A DNA stretch of 38,416 bases from Flavobacteriales bacterium (GTDB taxonomy: Bacteria; Bacteroidota; Bacteroidia; Flavobacteriales_D; Crocinitomicaceae). Each line of letters opens with the position of its first letter. Position 1 is the first letter of the stretch. Shown piece by piece: positions 17,520 to 25,156 of the stretch. Both the position numbers and the translations under genes were made by a program. The notes beneath the pieces were generated by a model. It worked only from the letters and a program-made list of their open reading frames with translations, searched no databases and had not been told where the DNA came from. The stretch covers positions 1 through 38,416 of the forward strand of contig CANFRV010000032.1 of NCBI GenBank assembly GCA_947449575.1. The letters run 5' to 3'.

Positions 17520-18008
17520 TTAGGTGTTAGGAGTTTGGGATTGGGTGTTGGATTGCGCAGGTGCAAAGTTAGAATCATTAATGTCTGATTCTTGATTCTG
17601 AATATTTTTTTTTGGTTGCTTTAAAAATTTCAGTAATAAAAATCCCCAACCTATGATTAATAATAAACCTCCCAAAGGAGTGATAGGCCCCAAAAACTTC
17701 AGAGATACGCCCAATATTGTTTGAAGTGTCAAAAAATAGATGGAAACTGAGAAAAAAATAGTTCCTACGAGCCAGCAGTAAAACACTGGTTTTAGTGAAA
17801 ATTGAAACTTTTCTTTATTTAAACCAATGATTAAAAAAGATAAACCAGAATACATTTGATATCTAACACCTGTTTCGAATGAACTAATCTTTTTTAGAAC
17901 ATCTGGGTCATTTTCGAGCAGTGTTTTTAATGAATGAGCCCCAAACGCTCCTAAAATGATACTAATTAATATCAAAACCATACCGGTGATAATGAATTTA
18001 CGCTCCAT
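17520..18008 (-). CDS. DUF423 small membrane protein
   Basis: 162 residues with four hydrophobic segments (about 5-25, 45-62, 73-95 and 104-130). Family traits are the N-terminal ILGAFGAHSLK and the central YQMYSGLSFLIIGL, and ITPLGGLLLIIGWGFLL near the end of the fold. The DUF423 function is unknown. The last 30 residues (from KKNIQNQESD) are polar, Gln/Asn/Ser-rich and unlike the family; they are encoded by a promoter element and degenerate repeats (see 17523-17571), so the tail is probably a read-through extension. The start overlaps the deacetylase-like gene by 11 bp. Confidence 0.85.
   Translation of the reverse strand: MERKFIITGMVLILISIILGAFGAHSLKTLLENDPDVLKKISSFETGVRYQMYSGLSFLIIGLNKEKFQFSLKPVFYCWLVGTIFFSVSIYFLTLQTILGVSLKFLGPITPLGGLLLIIGWGFLLLKFLKQPKKNIQNQESDINDSNFAPAQSNTQSQTPNT
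17523..17550 (+). repeat. Degenerate heptamer repeat at the DUF423 3' end
   Basis: Four consecutive plus-strand heptamers, GGTGTTA GGAGTTT GGGATTG GGTGTTG, cover the codons of the last DUF423 residues on the minus strand. A second small group lies nearby at about 17583-17598 (AGAATCA twice on the minus strand). They look like non-coding repeat drift captured by a reading frame. Confidence 0.55.
17564..17571 (-). promoter_or_regulatory. Candidate MBL-hydrolase promoter inside DUF423 (-7 element TAACTTTG)
   Basis: TAACTTTG followed by C on the minus strand is an exact TAnnTTTG match and is identical to the pyrG element. It lies 50 bp before the MBL start and inside the last codons of DUF423. 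Confidence 0.6.
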
Positions 18009-19299
18009 ATTCTTTTCTATTTCTTAAACCTAAAGTATATTCTAGAACGTCATTCCACCCGTTCCATTTTCCATAATTACCTATTGTTTCATTGTGCCAA
18101 ATACACATAAAATCGCCGCCAAATCTTGAAACTTCCGAAAATAGTTTCCAAATTATTTTTTTACTTTCATCTGGACTTAATTGCAAATACTCATTTAATG
18201 TTCCATCCATATATATAAATGGATGAATGATCAAATCGGTCAACTGATTTTTATTTAAGTCAAACCATCGATGTGACCGCGCTGTCCCTGCTCGAAAACC
18301 AATGCTATCGGCGTAACCCATTGAATATTCATGCTTAAAACCTAAAGAAACTAAATTAGGATACGTAATTCTAATCTTCAATTTCAAAAAATGTTGACGT
18401 GTATTTTCAATAGAATAATCAATAATTTTTTCTAAACGCTCTTTTTCTTCCTTCACATGATATCGATATGAATTTGAACGATAGCTGGGATGAAGACCTA
18501 CAACTGCTTTTTCATTCATTTTACATATTAATTTTTGATGGCGAATATCTGAATAAGCGATGTTTTTATCGTTTTTCGCATAATCCCCCAATAGCCAAAA
18601 CATATTCACGTCATACCCTCGATCTGAAATCGACTCGATGTATTTGTAAGTATCGTAAGGATCTTTCATTTCTCCAGACAAAACTCTTTTTCGCTCTTCT
18701 AGTCTTATTTTATTGAATGTAAGTCTATCTCTCCCTATCGATAACCATTTACGAACCCCTTTTTTCCACTGATACGCATAAACATTATCAATATCAAATG
18801 TTGGACGAATAGTAACAGGAGAATTTTCAATTTCAAGAGAAACCCCTAAAACCTTCGATAAATAATTAATAAAAGCTACTGCCCATCTATCGCACATTGC
18901 TTTTTCTAACCAATTATAAGAACTTTGGATACTATATTTTGAAGCAAAACGACCATGGGCATCTTCTCGGTGATTGGTATATTCTTCCATTCTTGAAAGA
19001 ACATAAAAAATAGATGCTAATGGATCAATAATTCTATTAAATGAAAGACATTCCTCCTTCTCAAATGCAGCCTTTTCAATTCCATAAATAAATATTACTT
19101 CATCAAATAGAACTGTAGCTGGAATAATCTGAGTAATATCTTCAAAAACTCTTTCAGAATAATTGAATTTTACATTCGTTGAATTTATAAAAGATAAAAA
19201 ATCGTTATTGATTTTATATGTTAAACCTCGCTCTTTAAAAACAAAGTCCAACGTATAAATTAATCTTTCAGATATTTGATCCACATAAATTTCAATCAT
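17998..19299 (-). CDS. Polysaccharide deacetylase-like protein (NodB-type barrel, DUF7033-like N-terminus)
   Basis: 433 residues, no signal peptide. The N-terminal ~160 residues match a domain found in Bacteroidota proteins of this kind (YTNHREDAHGRFASKYS is typical). The C-terminal half is a divergent NodB-like barrel: the metal-binding first motif RPTFDIDNVYAY (D169 and D171) and LHPSYRSN (about 270) for the second. The last part, FMCIWHNETIGNYGKW, carries a conserved His. The predicted role is deacetylation or a related hydrolysis on an N-acetylated envelope glycan. Its start overlaps the wecB stop by 1 nt (TGATG), and wecB makes a ManNAc precursor, so both probably serve the same polysaccharide (inference). 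Confidence 0.82.
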   Translation of the reverse strand: MIEIYVDQISERLIYTLDFVFKERGLTYKINNDFLSFINSTNVKFNYSERVFEDITQIIPATVLFDEVIFIYGIEKAAFEKEECLSFNRIIDPLASIFYVLSRMEEYTNHREDAHGRFASKYSIQSSYNWLEKAMCDRWAVAFINYLSKVLGVSLEIENSPVTIRPTFDIDNVYAYQWKKGVRKWLSIGRDRLTFNKIRLEERKRVLSGEMKDPYDTYKYIESISDRGYDVNMFWLLGDYAKNDKNIAYSDIRHQKLICKMNEKAVVGLHPSYRSNSYRYHVKEEKERLEKIIDYSIENTRQHFLKLKIRITYPNLVSLGFKHEYSMGYADSIGFRAGTARSHRWFDLNKNQLTDLIIHPFIYMDGTLNEYLQLSPDESKKIIWKLFSEVSRFGGDFMCIWHNETIGNYGKWNGWNDVLEYTLGLRNRKEYGA

Positions 19300-20453
19300 C
19301 AGAAATGTTCTATTATTTTTTCACAAATAAATTCTGCAGCCTCGCCATTTCCATAAAAAGATGGATATGTATAATCTGATTTACTATTCAACTTTGTAAA
19401 AGCTTCAACAATTTTATCAAAATTTGCATCTGCTAATATCGCATTTCCATTGTTTACAATTTCCACCCATTCTGTTTGAGGACGCAAAATTATACAAGGT
19501 TTCTTAAAAAAATAGGCTTCCTTTTGAAGTCCACCACTATCTGTAATAAGCATTTTAGCATTTTTCTCTAAGGCAATAATATCAATAAATCCAGCAGGAT
19601 CAATAATCTTAAAATGCGCATTGTTTTCAATTTCTTCCAATAGAGAGGCCGAAAGTTGATCTTTTAATTTACTTCTTGTTCGCGGGTGAATAGGCAAAAC
19701 AATCGAATAACCTGACATTTTTTGAATCGCCAACAGAGCATTGAATATATTTTCTAAATTACTTGCAATATCGGTATTTGAATCTCGATGAATAGTAGAT
19801 AAAATATAACGATTAGGTTCCACTCCTATTTCACTTAATAGTATTGATTTTTGATCAGACACAGATGAAAAGTACAAACTATTATCGTACATAACATCTC
19901 CACAATGAAACACTTGCGGAGAATTCACAGAAGCTTTCTCAGTATATTCAAGCGCAAAACCTTCACGTTTCAGATTTTCGAAACCGGTTGTTGTAGGTGT
20001 AAATAACAAAGTCGACATATGATCACAGGCAATCCTATTTATTTCTTCGGGCATTGCTTTGTTAAAACTCCTTAATCCTGCTTCTACATGAATAACAGGG
20101 ATATGAATTTTTGAAGCAGCTAGCGCACCAGCTATTGTTGAATTAGTATCGCCATAAACAAGAATTGCCGTTGGATTTTCTTTCAAAAAAATAGTTTCTA
20201 ACCCTTCGATCATCTTCCCAGTTTGTGCTCCATGTGAACCACTTCCAACATTTAAATTATAATTCGGCAAAGGAATCCCCATCTCTTCAAAAAATATTTC
20301 TGACATATTTTCATCATAATGTTGACCTGTATGAACGATAATTTCTTCCATTTTATCTGAAAAATGTGTGCGAATAGCACGACTAATGGCTGAAGATTTA
20401 ATTATTTGAGGCCTTGCTCCTATTATGGTAATTATTCTTTTTTTCACAAACAT
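19299..20453 (-). CDS. wecB: UDP-N-acetylglucosamine 2-epimerase (non-hydrolysing)
   Basis: WecB interconverts UDP-GlcNAc and UDP-ManNAc in the cytoplasm, the entry to ManNAc-containing surface polysaccharides. The 384-residue protein is of normal length and GT-B fold. Recognisable segments: GARPQIIKSSAI (about 13-24), HTGQHYDENMSEIFF, VYGDTNST, VHVEAGLRSFNKAMPEEINR, STIHRDSN and DSGGLQKEA with the UDP-binding site. The catalytic Asp, Glu and His segments are all present. The gene lies 7 bp after radC and is coupled by overlap to the deacetylase-like gene. Confidence 0.95.
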   Translation of the reverse strand: MFVKKRIITIIGARPQIIKSSAISRAIRTHFSDKMEEIIVHTGQHYDENMSEIFFEEMGIPLPNYNLNVGSGSHGAQTGKMIEGLETIFLKENPTAILVYGDTNSTIAGALAASKIHIPVIHVEAGLRSFNKAMPEEINRIACDHMSTLLFTPTTTGFENLKREGFALEYTEKASVNSPQVFHCGDVMYDNSLYFSSVSDQKSILLSEIGVEPNRYILSTIHRDSNTDIASNLENIFNALLAIQKMSGYSIVLPIHPRTRSKLKDQLSASLLEEIENNAHFKIIDPAGFIDIIALEKNAKMLITDSGGLQKEAYFFKKPCIILRPQTEWVEIVNNGNAILADANFDKIVEAFTKLNSKSDYTYPSFYGNGEAAEFICEKIIEHF

Positions 20454-20460
20454 TCTATTT

Positions 20461-21153
20461 TTATTTCATCAATCCCTCATCGGCGAAGCTAAAGTAACCA
20501 TTATCTGTGAAAATAATATGATCTAAGATGGGTAAATCTATCATTTTTCCAAAATTCACTAACTTCGTTGTTAATAAAAGGTCTTCATTACTGGGGCTAA
20601 TTTGACCACTTGGATGATTATGACAGAGAATTATTGCACTGGAAAAATGATCCAAAGCGACTTTAAAAATGATTTTTCCATCCGCAATCGTTCCAGAAAG
20701 ACCACCTTTAGATATTTGCTCTGTATGAATAATTTCATTCGCTCGGTTTAGCAGGATTATGTAAAATTCTTCATGTCTCAATTCGAAGAATTTCCCGGAT
20801 AAAAATGTATAAATTTCATTTGAATGAGTAATTTTTAATTTTTTAGGTTCTTCCACCAATTTCCTTCGTTTCCCTAATTCTATTGCAGCTAATAATGTGA
20901 TCGCTTTCGCCTCTCCTATCCCTTTAAATTTCAACAAATCTTTAAATGAAAATTTACTAAATTTACTTAAGTCGTTAGAAGAAAAGGAAAGAATTTCTTG
21001 CGCTAATTCTACTGCTGATTTTTCTCTAGTTCCTGAACCTAAGAGAATGGCAATCAATTCAGCATCTGATAAAGATTGCTTTCCTTTCAATAACAATTTT
21101 TCTCGAGGACGATCGTCTTGCGCCCATGATTTGATGGTGAAATTTTGATGCAT
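20461..21153 (-). CDS. radC: RadC-family JAB/MPN metalloprotein
   Basis: 230 residues. An N-terminal helix-hairpin-helix part (SLSDAELIAILLGSG, FKGIGEAKAITLLAA at 76-90) precedes the JAB/JAMM domain. The metal motif is complete: HNHPSG at 178-183 followed by S/D at the proper distance (PSNEDLL, D191). RadC was once linked to DNA repair, but that evidence was withdrawn for E. coli; its true role is unknown. It is the first gene of a probable five-gene run with wecB, the deacetylase-like gene, DUF423 and the MBL gene. No exact -7 element lies upstream; a looser TAGCTTTTTTTG run is present. Confidence 0.93.
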   Translation of the reverse strand: MHQNFTIKSWAQDDRPREKLLLKGKQSLSDAELIAILLGSGTREKSAVELAQEILSFSSNDLSKFSKFSFKDLLKFKGIGEAKAITLLAAIELGKRRKLVEEPKKLKITHSNEIYTFLSGKFFELRHEEFYIILLNRANEIIHTEQISKGGLSGTIADGKIIFKVALDHFSSAIILCHNHPSGQISPSNEDLLLTTKLVNFGKMIDLPILDHIIFTDNGYFSFADEGLMK

Positions 21154-21318
21154 TTTTATATTTTATCCTGAAGATACAAAAAAAGCTAAGTTATACACCC
21201 ATATGATAAAAGAATTGATGTTAATTCTAAATATAGAATCTATGGTCGGCATGGTTATTGACAATCGAAGTGTGCATAAAACAATTTACTTGGCTAAAAA
21301 GTTCTATTTGATTAACAC

Positions 21319-21326
21319 TAACTTTG
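21319..21326 (+). promoter_or_regulatory. Candidate GH3 promoter (-7 element TAACTTTG)
   Basis: TAACTTTG matches TAnnTTTG exactly and lies 27 bp before the ATG. TTG triplets at 21290 and 21308 are at poor spacing for the -33 element. Confidence 0.6.
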
Positions 21327-21352
21327 ACAACTATTAAAATAAAAAGATTAAA

Positions 21353-22495
21353 ATGACGAAACTTCCATTACTTAGTATTCTTGTTCTTTTCTTGTTTCAG
21401 GCCTGCGCTCAAGACAAAAAGATGGATGAAACAATAAAAATTGAAATCCCTAAAACTGAAGTGTTATATACTCTCACTGATTATTTAAAGGAAAATGAAA
21501 CGCTGGAAAAACAAGTGAATGACATTTTCTCTGCCCTTGACGATACAGCGATCGTAGCTCAGCTAATCATGCCAGCCGTTGGTAAATATGGGCAAACAGA
21601 TGCTTTAATTAAAGAGCATATAAAAGACAGAGTTATTGGTGGTGTTTTGATGTTAAATGGGACAAAAGAGGGCTTTACAAAGATGATCAAGCAATATGAA
21701 TTAATGAATTCAGAAATTGGTAATTTACCATTTTTATATTCTGCAGATGCTGAACCAAGTCTTATGAATATGAAAATAAAAGGTGCTAACATTGTGAAAA
21801 AAGCAAACGAAATAAAGTCTATCGAAGAAGTAACAATTTGTGCAAAAACGATTTCGAATGACCTAAATGCGATCGGAATTAATTACAATTTCTCTCCTGT
21901 TGTGGATATGTCGACTAATTCAACAGTTGGTTATCGAGGTTTCGGGTCAAACCCAGCTAATATTATACCATGGTCAAATGCCTTTATTCAGGAAACACAA
22001 AATAGTAACATTATCGCAACAGCCAAGCATTTCCCTGGTCATGGCCTGGTTACTGGAGACACGCACAAATCTCTGCAAGTCCTTGATGGAGAGTTGAAAG
22101 AAATTAAAAATTATCCTGGTCTAATTGAAAATGGTGTACTTTCAATTATGGTTGCCCACATTGCCGTTAAAAACAATGTAAAATTTGACACAAAAGGATT
22201 GCCTTCCACCTTATCTCCTGAAATCGTTCAAGGATTGCTAAGAGACAGTTTGGGCTTTAAAGGATTAATCGTAACGGATGCTATGAATATGGGAGGGGTT
22301 ATAAGCGTTCCTCAATCCGCTTCAAAAGCTGTAAGTGCGGGATGTGACATTTTATTAATGCCCGTTGATGCAAAAAAAGCGCATGCTGAAATCTTAAAAA
22401 AATACAAATCTGATCCTGAGTTTAAGAAAAAAGTGGATGCTTCCGCTAAACGTATTATTCGAATGAAGGTTTGTACTGGGTTATTAAAAAAATAA
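21353..22495 (+). CDS. Glycoside hydrolase family 3 lipoprotein, NagZ-like beta-N-acetylhexosaminidase
   Basis: 380 residues. The lipoprotein signal has lipobox F-Q-A-C with Cys18 as the lipidated residue, so it is anchored in the envelope rather than cytoplasmic like E. coli NagZ. The single GH3 TIM barrel shows the NagZ pattern: KHFPGHG at 225-231, the Asp-x-His acid/base dyad in GDTHKSL (D236, H238) and the nucleophile in VTDAMNMG (D309). It lacks a GH3 C-terminal domain, as NagZ-type enzymes do. The probable substrate is the GlcNAc-MurNAc linkage of muropeptides or other beta-GlcNAc glycans; substrate not provable from sequence. It is a single gene with its own promoter. Confidence 0.92.
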   Translation: MTKLPLLSILVLFLFQACAQDKKMDETIKIEIPKTEVLYTLTDYLKENETLEKQVNDIFSALDDTAIVAQLIMPAVGKYGQTDALIKEHIKDRVIGGVLMLNGTKEGFTKMIKQYELMNSEIGNLPFLYSADAEPSLMNMKIKGANIVKKANEIKSIEEVTICAKTISNDLNAIGINYNFSPVVDMSTNSTVGYRGFGSNPANIIPWSNAFIQETQNSNIIATAKHFPGHGLVTGDTHKSLQVLDGELKEIKNYPGLIENGVLSIMVAHIAVKNNVKFDTKGLPSTLSPEIVQGLLRDSLGFKGLIVTDAMNMGGVISVPQSASKAVSAGCDILLMPVDAKKAHAEILKKYKSDPEFKKKVDASAKRIIRMKVCTGLLKK

Positions 22496-22585
22496 GGGAT
22501 TAAAACCGTTCAGCAAGTAGATCATAAAAAATCTATACACAACACGTTTAAAGAGTTCAAAAAGGCTTTTTAATAAATTATTTCT

Positions 22586-22593
22586 TATGTTTG
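22586..22593 (+). promoter_or_regulatory. Candidate promoter of the 35-residue peptide gene (-7 element TATGTTTG)
   Basis: TATGTTTG is an exact TAnnTTTG match ending only 4 nt before the ATG at 22598. As this element normally ends about 4 nt before the transcription start, the mRNA could begin at or next to the start codon, i.e. be leaderless. TTTTT at 22567-22571 could serve as a weak -33 element. Confidence 0.5.
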
Positions 22594-22597
22594 CTCT

Positions 22598-22705
22598 ATG
22601 AATATCCGCGAAAAGATTAAAAAATACTTCCCTTACTTTGTCGATGTGTGGCAATACATTGTGATAATTGTAATTTTTATTCTTGCCGCAATATTTTACC
22701 TCTAA
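22598..22705 (+). CDS. Small 35-residue single-pass membrane protein, unknown
   Basis: ATG at 22598-22600 to TAA at 22703-22705. The peptide starts MNIREKIKKYFPYFVDVWQ and ends YIVIIVIFILAAIFYL. It has a basic, amphipathic N-terminal third and then a hydrophobic helix of about 16-18 residues running to the C-terminus. That layout is non-random for a 371-bp spacer and typical of small inner-membrane proteins with the N-terminus in the cytoplasm. No Shine-Dalgarno sequence is present; a -7 element ends 4 nt upstream. It lies between the GH3 lipoprotein gene and the envelope glycosyltransferase cluster. No known family recognised. It could still be a chance ORF. Confidence 0.6.
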   Translation: MNIREKIKKYFPYFVDVWQYIVIIVIFILAAIFYL

Positions 22706-22756
22706 AATCTATTTTACTAGTCTAGCTGTGCACTTTTGATTTGTTAATTCCGAACT

Positions 22757-22776
22757 ATTAACACAGAATCTCAGGT
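22757..22776 (+). repeat. 20-bp interspersed motif, copy 1
   Basis: ATTAACACAGAATCTCAGGT here matches 19 of 20 bases of 31809-31828 (ATTAACTCAGAATCTCAGGT). Both copies are in intergenic DNA and in the same orientation. The motif contains the direct repeat CAGAATCTCAG. It lies about 60 bp upstream of the GT2 promoter element. Confidence 0.7.
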
Positions 22777-22837
22777 TATTATACAAGATAACCAATAATT
22801 TCATATTTAAAAAGTGTAAGGAGAATCATTGAATGTT

Positions 22838-22845
22838 TATATTTG
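22838..22845 (+). promoter_or_regulatory. Candidate promoter of the GT2 cluster (-7 element TATATTTG)
   Basis: TATATTTG is an exact TAnnTTTG match. Transcription would begin near 22850, so the in-frame TTG at 22843 cannot be the start and the GTG at 22867 is preferred. Confidence 0.65.
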
Positions 22846-22866
22846 TATAAATTAAAAAAATATTTC

Positions 22867-23817
22867 GTGGAATTTAAGATTGATATATCTATTGTAGTCC
22901 CATTAATTAATGAAGTGGAGTCAATCCCTGAATTACATACATGGATAAAAAAAGTATTGGATGAAAATAAATTTTCATACGAAGTAATTTTTATTGATGA
23001 TGGCAGTAAAGATGGTTCTTGGCGAGTAATTGAAGAATTAAGTGCAAATTTCACTGAAGTTAGGGGGATAAAATTTCAACGAAATTATGGTAAATCTGCT
23101 GCATTACAAAAAGGATTTGAACTAGCTAGTGGACGCGTTGTTATTACGATGGATGCTGATTTGCAGGACTCTCCTGAAGAAATACCAGAACTAAATCGAA
23201 TGATCATCGAAGAAGATTTTGATATCGTCTCGGGATGGAAAAAGAAAAGATACGATCCAATTACCAAAACTATTCCCACCAAAATTTATAATTGGGCCGC
23301 ACGTAAATTAACTGGTATTCAATTACATGATTTCAATTGTGGCTTAAAAGCTTATAAAAACGAAGTCGTTAAAAGTATCGAGATCTACGGAGACATGCAT
23401 CGTTATATTCCGCCAATTGCTAAATATTCAGGATTCACTAACATTGGCGAAAAAGTAGTACAACATCAATCAAGAAAATTTGGTACCACTAAATTTGGAA
23501 TGAATCGTTTCTTAAATGGTCCGTTAGATCTATTAACAGTCGTTTTTATGGGGAAATTTGGAAAAAAACCAATGCATTTCTTTGGTGCAATCGGTACCTT
23601 TTTATTTATTATTGGTTTTTGTTTTGCTTTCTATTTAGGAATTGATAAACTTTTCATTGACACAACAGGTCGTCTGATTGCGGAACGCACTGAATTTTAT
23701 ATCTCATTAGTTGCAATGATTATAGGTTCTCAATTTTTCTTAGCCGGTTTTTTAGCTGAACTAGTGGGCAGAAACTCATCCAATAGAAATCATTATTTAG
23801 TAGAAAAAACGATTTAA
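22867..23817 (+). CDS. Family 2 glycosyltransferase, GtrB/DPM1-like, membrane-anchored
   Basis: 316 residues from GTG 22867-22869. The GT-A domain reads ISIVVPLINEVESIPEL, then FIDDGSKDGS, QRNYGKSAALQKGF and the metal site MDADLQDSPEEIPEL. Two C-terminal membrane helices follow (about 232-255 and 274-296). This is the layout of polyprenyl-phosphate sugar transferases such as GtrB, ArnC and DPM synthase, which load a sugar from a nucleotide donor onto undecaprenyl phosphate at the inner face of the membrane. The donor sugar cannot be read from sequence. It is the first gene of the cluster 22867-26965 and is followed 7 bp later by the HAD phosphatase gene. The upstream TTG frame start overlaps the promoter. 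Confidence 0.9.
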   Translation: MEFKIDISIVVPLINEVESIPELHTWIKKVLDENKFSYEVIFIDDGSKDGSWRVIEELSANFTEVRGIKFQRNYGKSAALQKGFELASGRVVITMDADLQDSPEEIPELNRMIIEEDFDIVSGWKKKRYDPITKTIPTKIYNWAARKLTGIQLHDFNCGLKAYKNEVVKSIEIYGDMHRYIPPIAKYSGFTNIGEKVVQHQSRKFGTTKFGMNRFLNGPLDLLTVVFMGKFGKKPMHFFGAIGTFLFIIGFCFAFYLGIDKLFIDTTGRLIAERTEFYISLVAMIIGSQFFLAGFLAELVGRNSSNRNHYLVEKTI

Positions 23818-23824
23818 TTATCAT

Positions 23825-24367
23825 ATGCTCAATTGGAACATAGATGCTTCTTGGACACTTTTCTTAGATCGAGACGGTGTAATTAATCAACGAATCATGG
23901 GCGGTTATGTTCAATCGGTTGATCAATTTAATTTCATTGAAGGAGTACCTGAATCCATCGCTAAGTTCTCCTCAATGTTTTCTTCTATTTTCGTTATCAC
24001 TAATCAACAAGGAATTGGTAAAGGGATTATGACAGAACGTAACCTTTTAGATATTCATAGTTATATGCTTGTTGAATTGAAAAAGAGGAAAGGGTTAATC
24101 ACAAAGTGTTATTATGCCCCTGAACTAAAGTCAGATCAAAATTCCACGAGAAAACCAGGAACTAAAATGGGATTACAAGCACAAAAAGAGCACCCTGAAA
24201 TTAACTTTTCAAAATCCATCATGGTTGGTGACACGGATTCTGATATACTTTTTGGCAAGAATCTTGGAATGAAAACAGTTCGTATTAAAACGGAAGAGCC
24301 AATCAACATTGAAGCAGATATAACATGTTTAAGTTTACTAGAATTCTCAGAAAAAATTAACCTATGA
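23825..24367 (+). CDS. HAD-IIIA phosphatase, GmhB/HisB-N-like
   Basis: 180 residues with all four HAD motifs: FLDRDGVIN (D15 nucleophile, D17 acid/base), VITNQQGIGKG (T59/N60), RKPGTKM (K110) and MVGDTDSDI (D136, D140). This is the fold of D,D-heptose 1,7-bisphosphate phosphatase (GmhB) and histidinol phosphatase. The zinc loop that normally carries several Cys and a His between motifs II and III is degenerate; the corresponding stretch CYYAPELKSDQNSTRKP keeps only one Cys (C95). It is therefore a zinc-less family member and its sugar or polyol phosphate is uncertain. Its stop overlaps the next ATG (ATGA). Confidence 0.87.
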   Translation: MLNWNIDASWTLFLDRDGVINQRIMGGYVQSVDQFNFIEGVPESIAKFSSMFSSIFVITNQQGIGKGIMTERNLLDIHSYMLVELKKRKGLITKCYYAPELKSDQNSTRKPGTKMGLQAQKEHPEINFSKSIMVGDTDSDILFGKNLGMKTVRIKTEEPINIEADITCLSLLEFSEKINL

Positions 24368-25116
24368 AAAACTATTCCATTTTACTATTCTTATTCATTT
24401 CCTTTGCAGCACTTAGTCAAAATAAAGTGGATGAAAAAGGCAGAAAGCAAGGTCCATGGGAAAAGACTCATCCAAAAAGTATCGCGCTTCAATACAAAGG
24501 ACAATTTATTGATGATAAACCTGTTGGAACCTTTTATTATTATTACCCTTCAAAATCTCTGCAGGCTATCATTAAACATGACGTGTCTAGTACCAGATCC
24601 TCTGCCAATTTTTATAATGAAAATGGGGTTATTCTGTCGAAAGGCATTTATAAAAACATGAAAAAAGATAGTATTTGGTTAAACTATGCCCCTTCTGGAA
24701 GATTAAGTTCTTCTGAATCTTACAAAGAAGATAAGCTAAATGGTCCAAAAATAATTTATTATCTATCAGAAGATTTAAGTAATAAAAGTCTGATAATGGC
24801 TTCCTATACAAACTATCTAAATGGACTTGTGGATGGCGAAAAAGTTGAGTACTTTGACTCCGGTCTGATTAAATTAAAAGGTACTTATAAAAATAATAAA
24901 AAAATCGGCGTCTGGGAGACCAATCATCCGAATGGAAAACTAATGCTTGAAGAACGTTACAAAGATGGCATTTTACATGGTTGGTCAATAGCAAAAGACG
25001 AAGCAGGAACAGAAATTTCTCGTAAATATTATTTCCATGGTGAACTTTTAGAAGGTAAAAAGTTAGAAAATGTAATGAAACAGTTTAAAGAAAAGGGAAT
25101 AAATCCTAATAATTGA
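24364..25116 (+). CDS. Secreted MORN-repeat (YwqK-like) protein
   Basis: 250 residues with a signal peptide (MKNYSILLFLFISFAALSQ). The mature protein is built of MORN_2-type repeats, seen as recurrent G--K-G-W and Y--G-L-----Y strands: GRKQGPWEK, DDKPVGTFYYYYP, EDKLNGPKIIYY, YLNGLVDGEKVEYF, NNKKIGVWETNHPNGKLM and YKDGILHGW. Such proteins are common periplasmic or surface proteins of Bacteroidota. The public label of YwqK-family antitoxin for this repeat class does not imply a toxin-antitoxin role here, as no toxin is adjacent. Translationally coupled to the HAD phosphatase. Function unknown. Confidence 0.85.
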   Translation: MKNYSILLFLFISFAALSQNKVDEKGRKQGPWEKTHPKSIALQYKGQFIDDKPVGTFYYYYPSKSLQAIIKHDVSSTRSSANFYNENGVILSKGIYKNMKKDSIWLNYAPSGRLSSSESYKEDKLNGPKIIYYLSEDLSNKSLIMASYTNYLNGLVDGEKVEYFDSGLIKLKGTYKNNKKIGVWETNHPNGKLMLEERYKDGILHGWSIAKDEAGTEISRKYYFHGELLEGKKLENVMKQFKEKGINPNN

Positions 25117-25156
25117 CCTTTTTTTCGTACGTTCGTAGTTAGAAATATCAAAAAAA

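Noticed and set aside
21154-21352. Possible small RNA or riboswitch between radC and the GH3 gene
   Set aside because: I found no stable stem, T-tract or known aptamer pattern; only a promoter element.
22496-22597. Terminator after the GH3 gene
   Set aside because: The candidate stems (GTAGAT/ATCTAT; AAAAAG/CTTTTT) are too short or lack a loop.
24364-25116. Toxin-antitoxin module suggested by the YwqK-type MORN repeats
   Set aside because: The protein has a signal peptide and lies in a glycosyltransferase cluster; no toxin gene is adjacent. The label is a database convention for the repeat.
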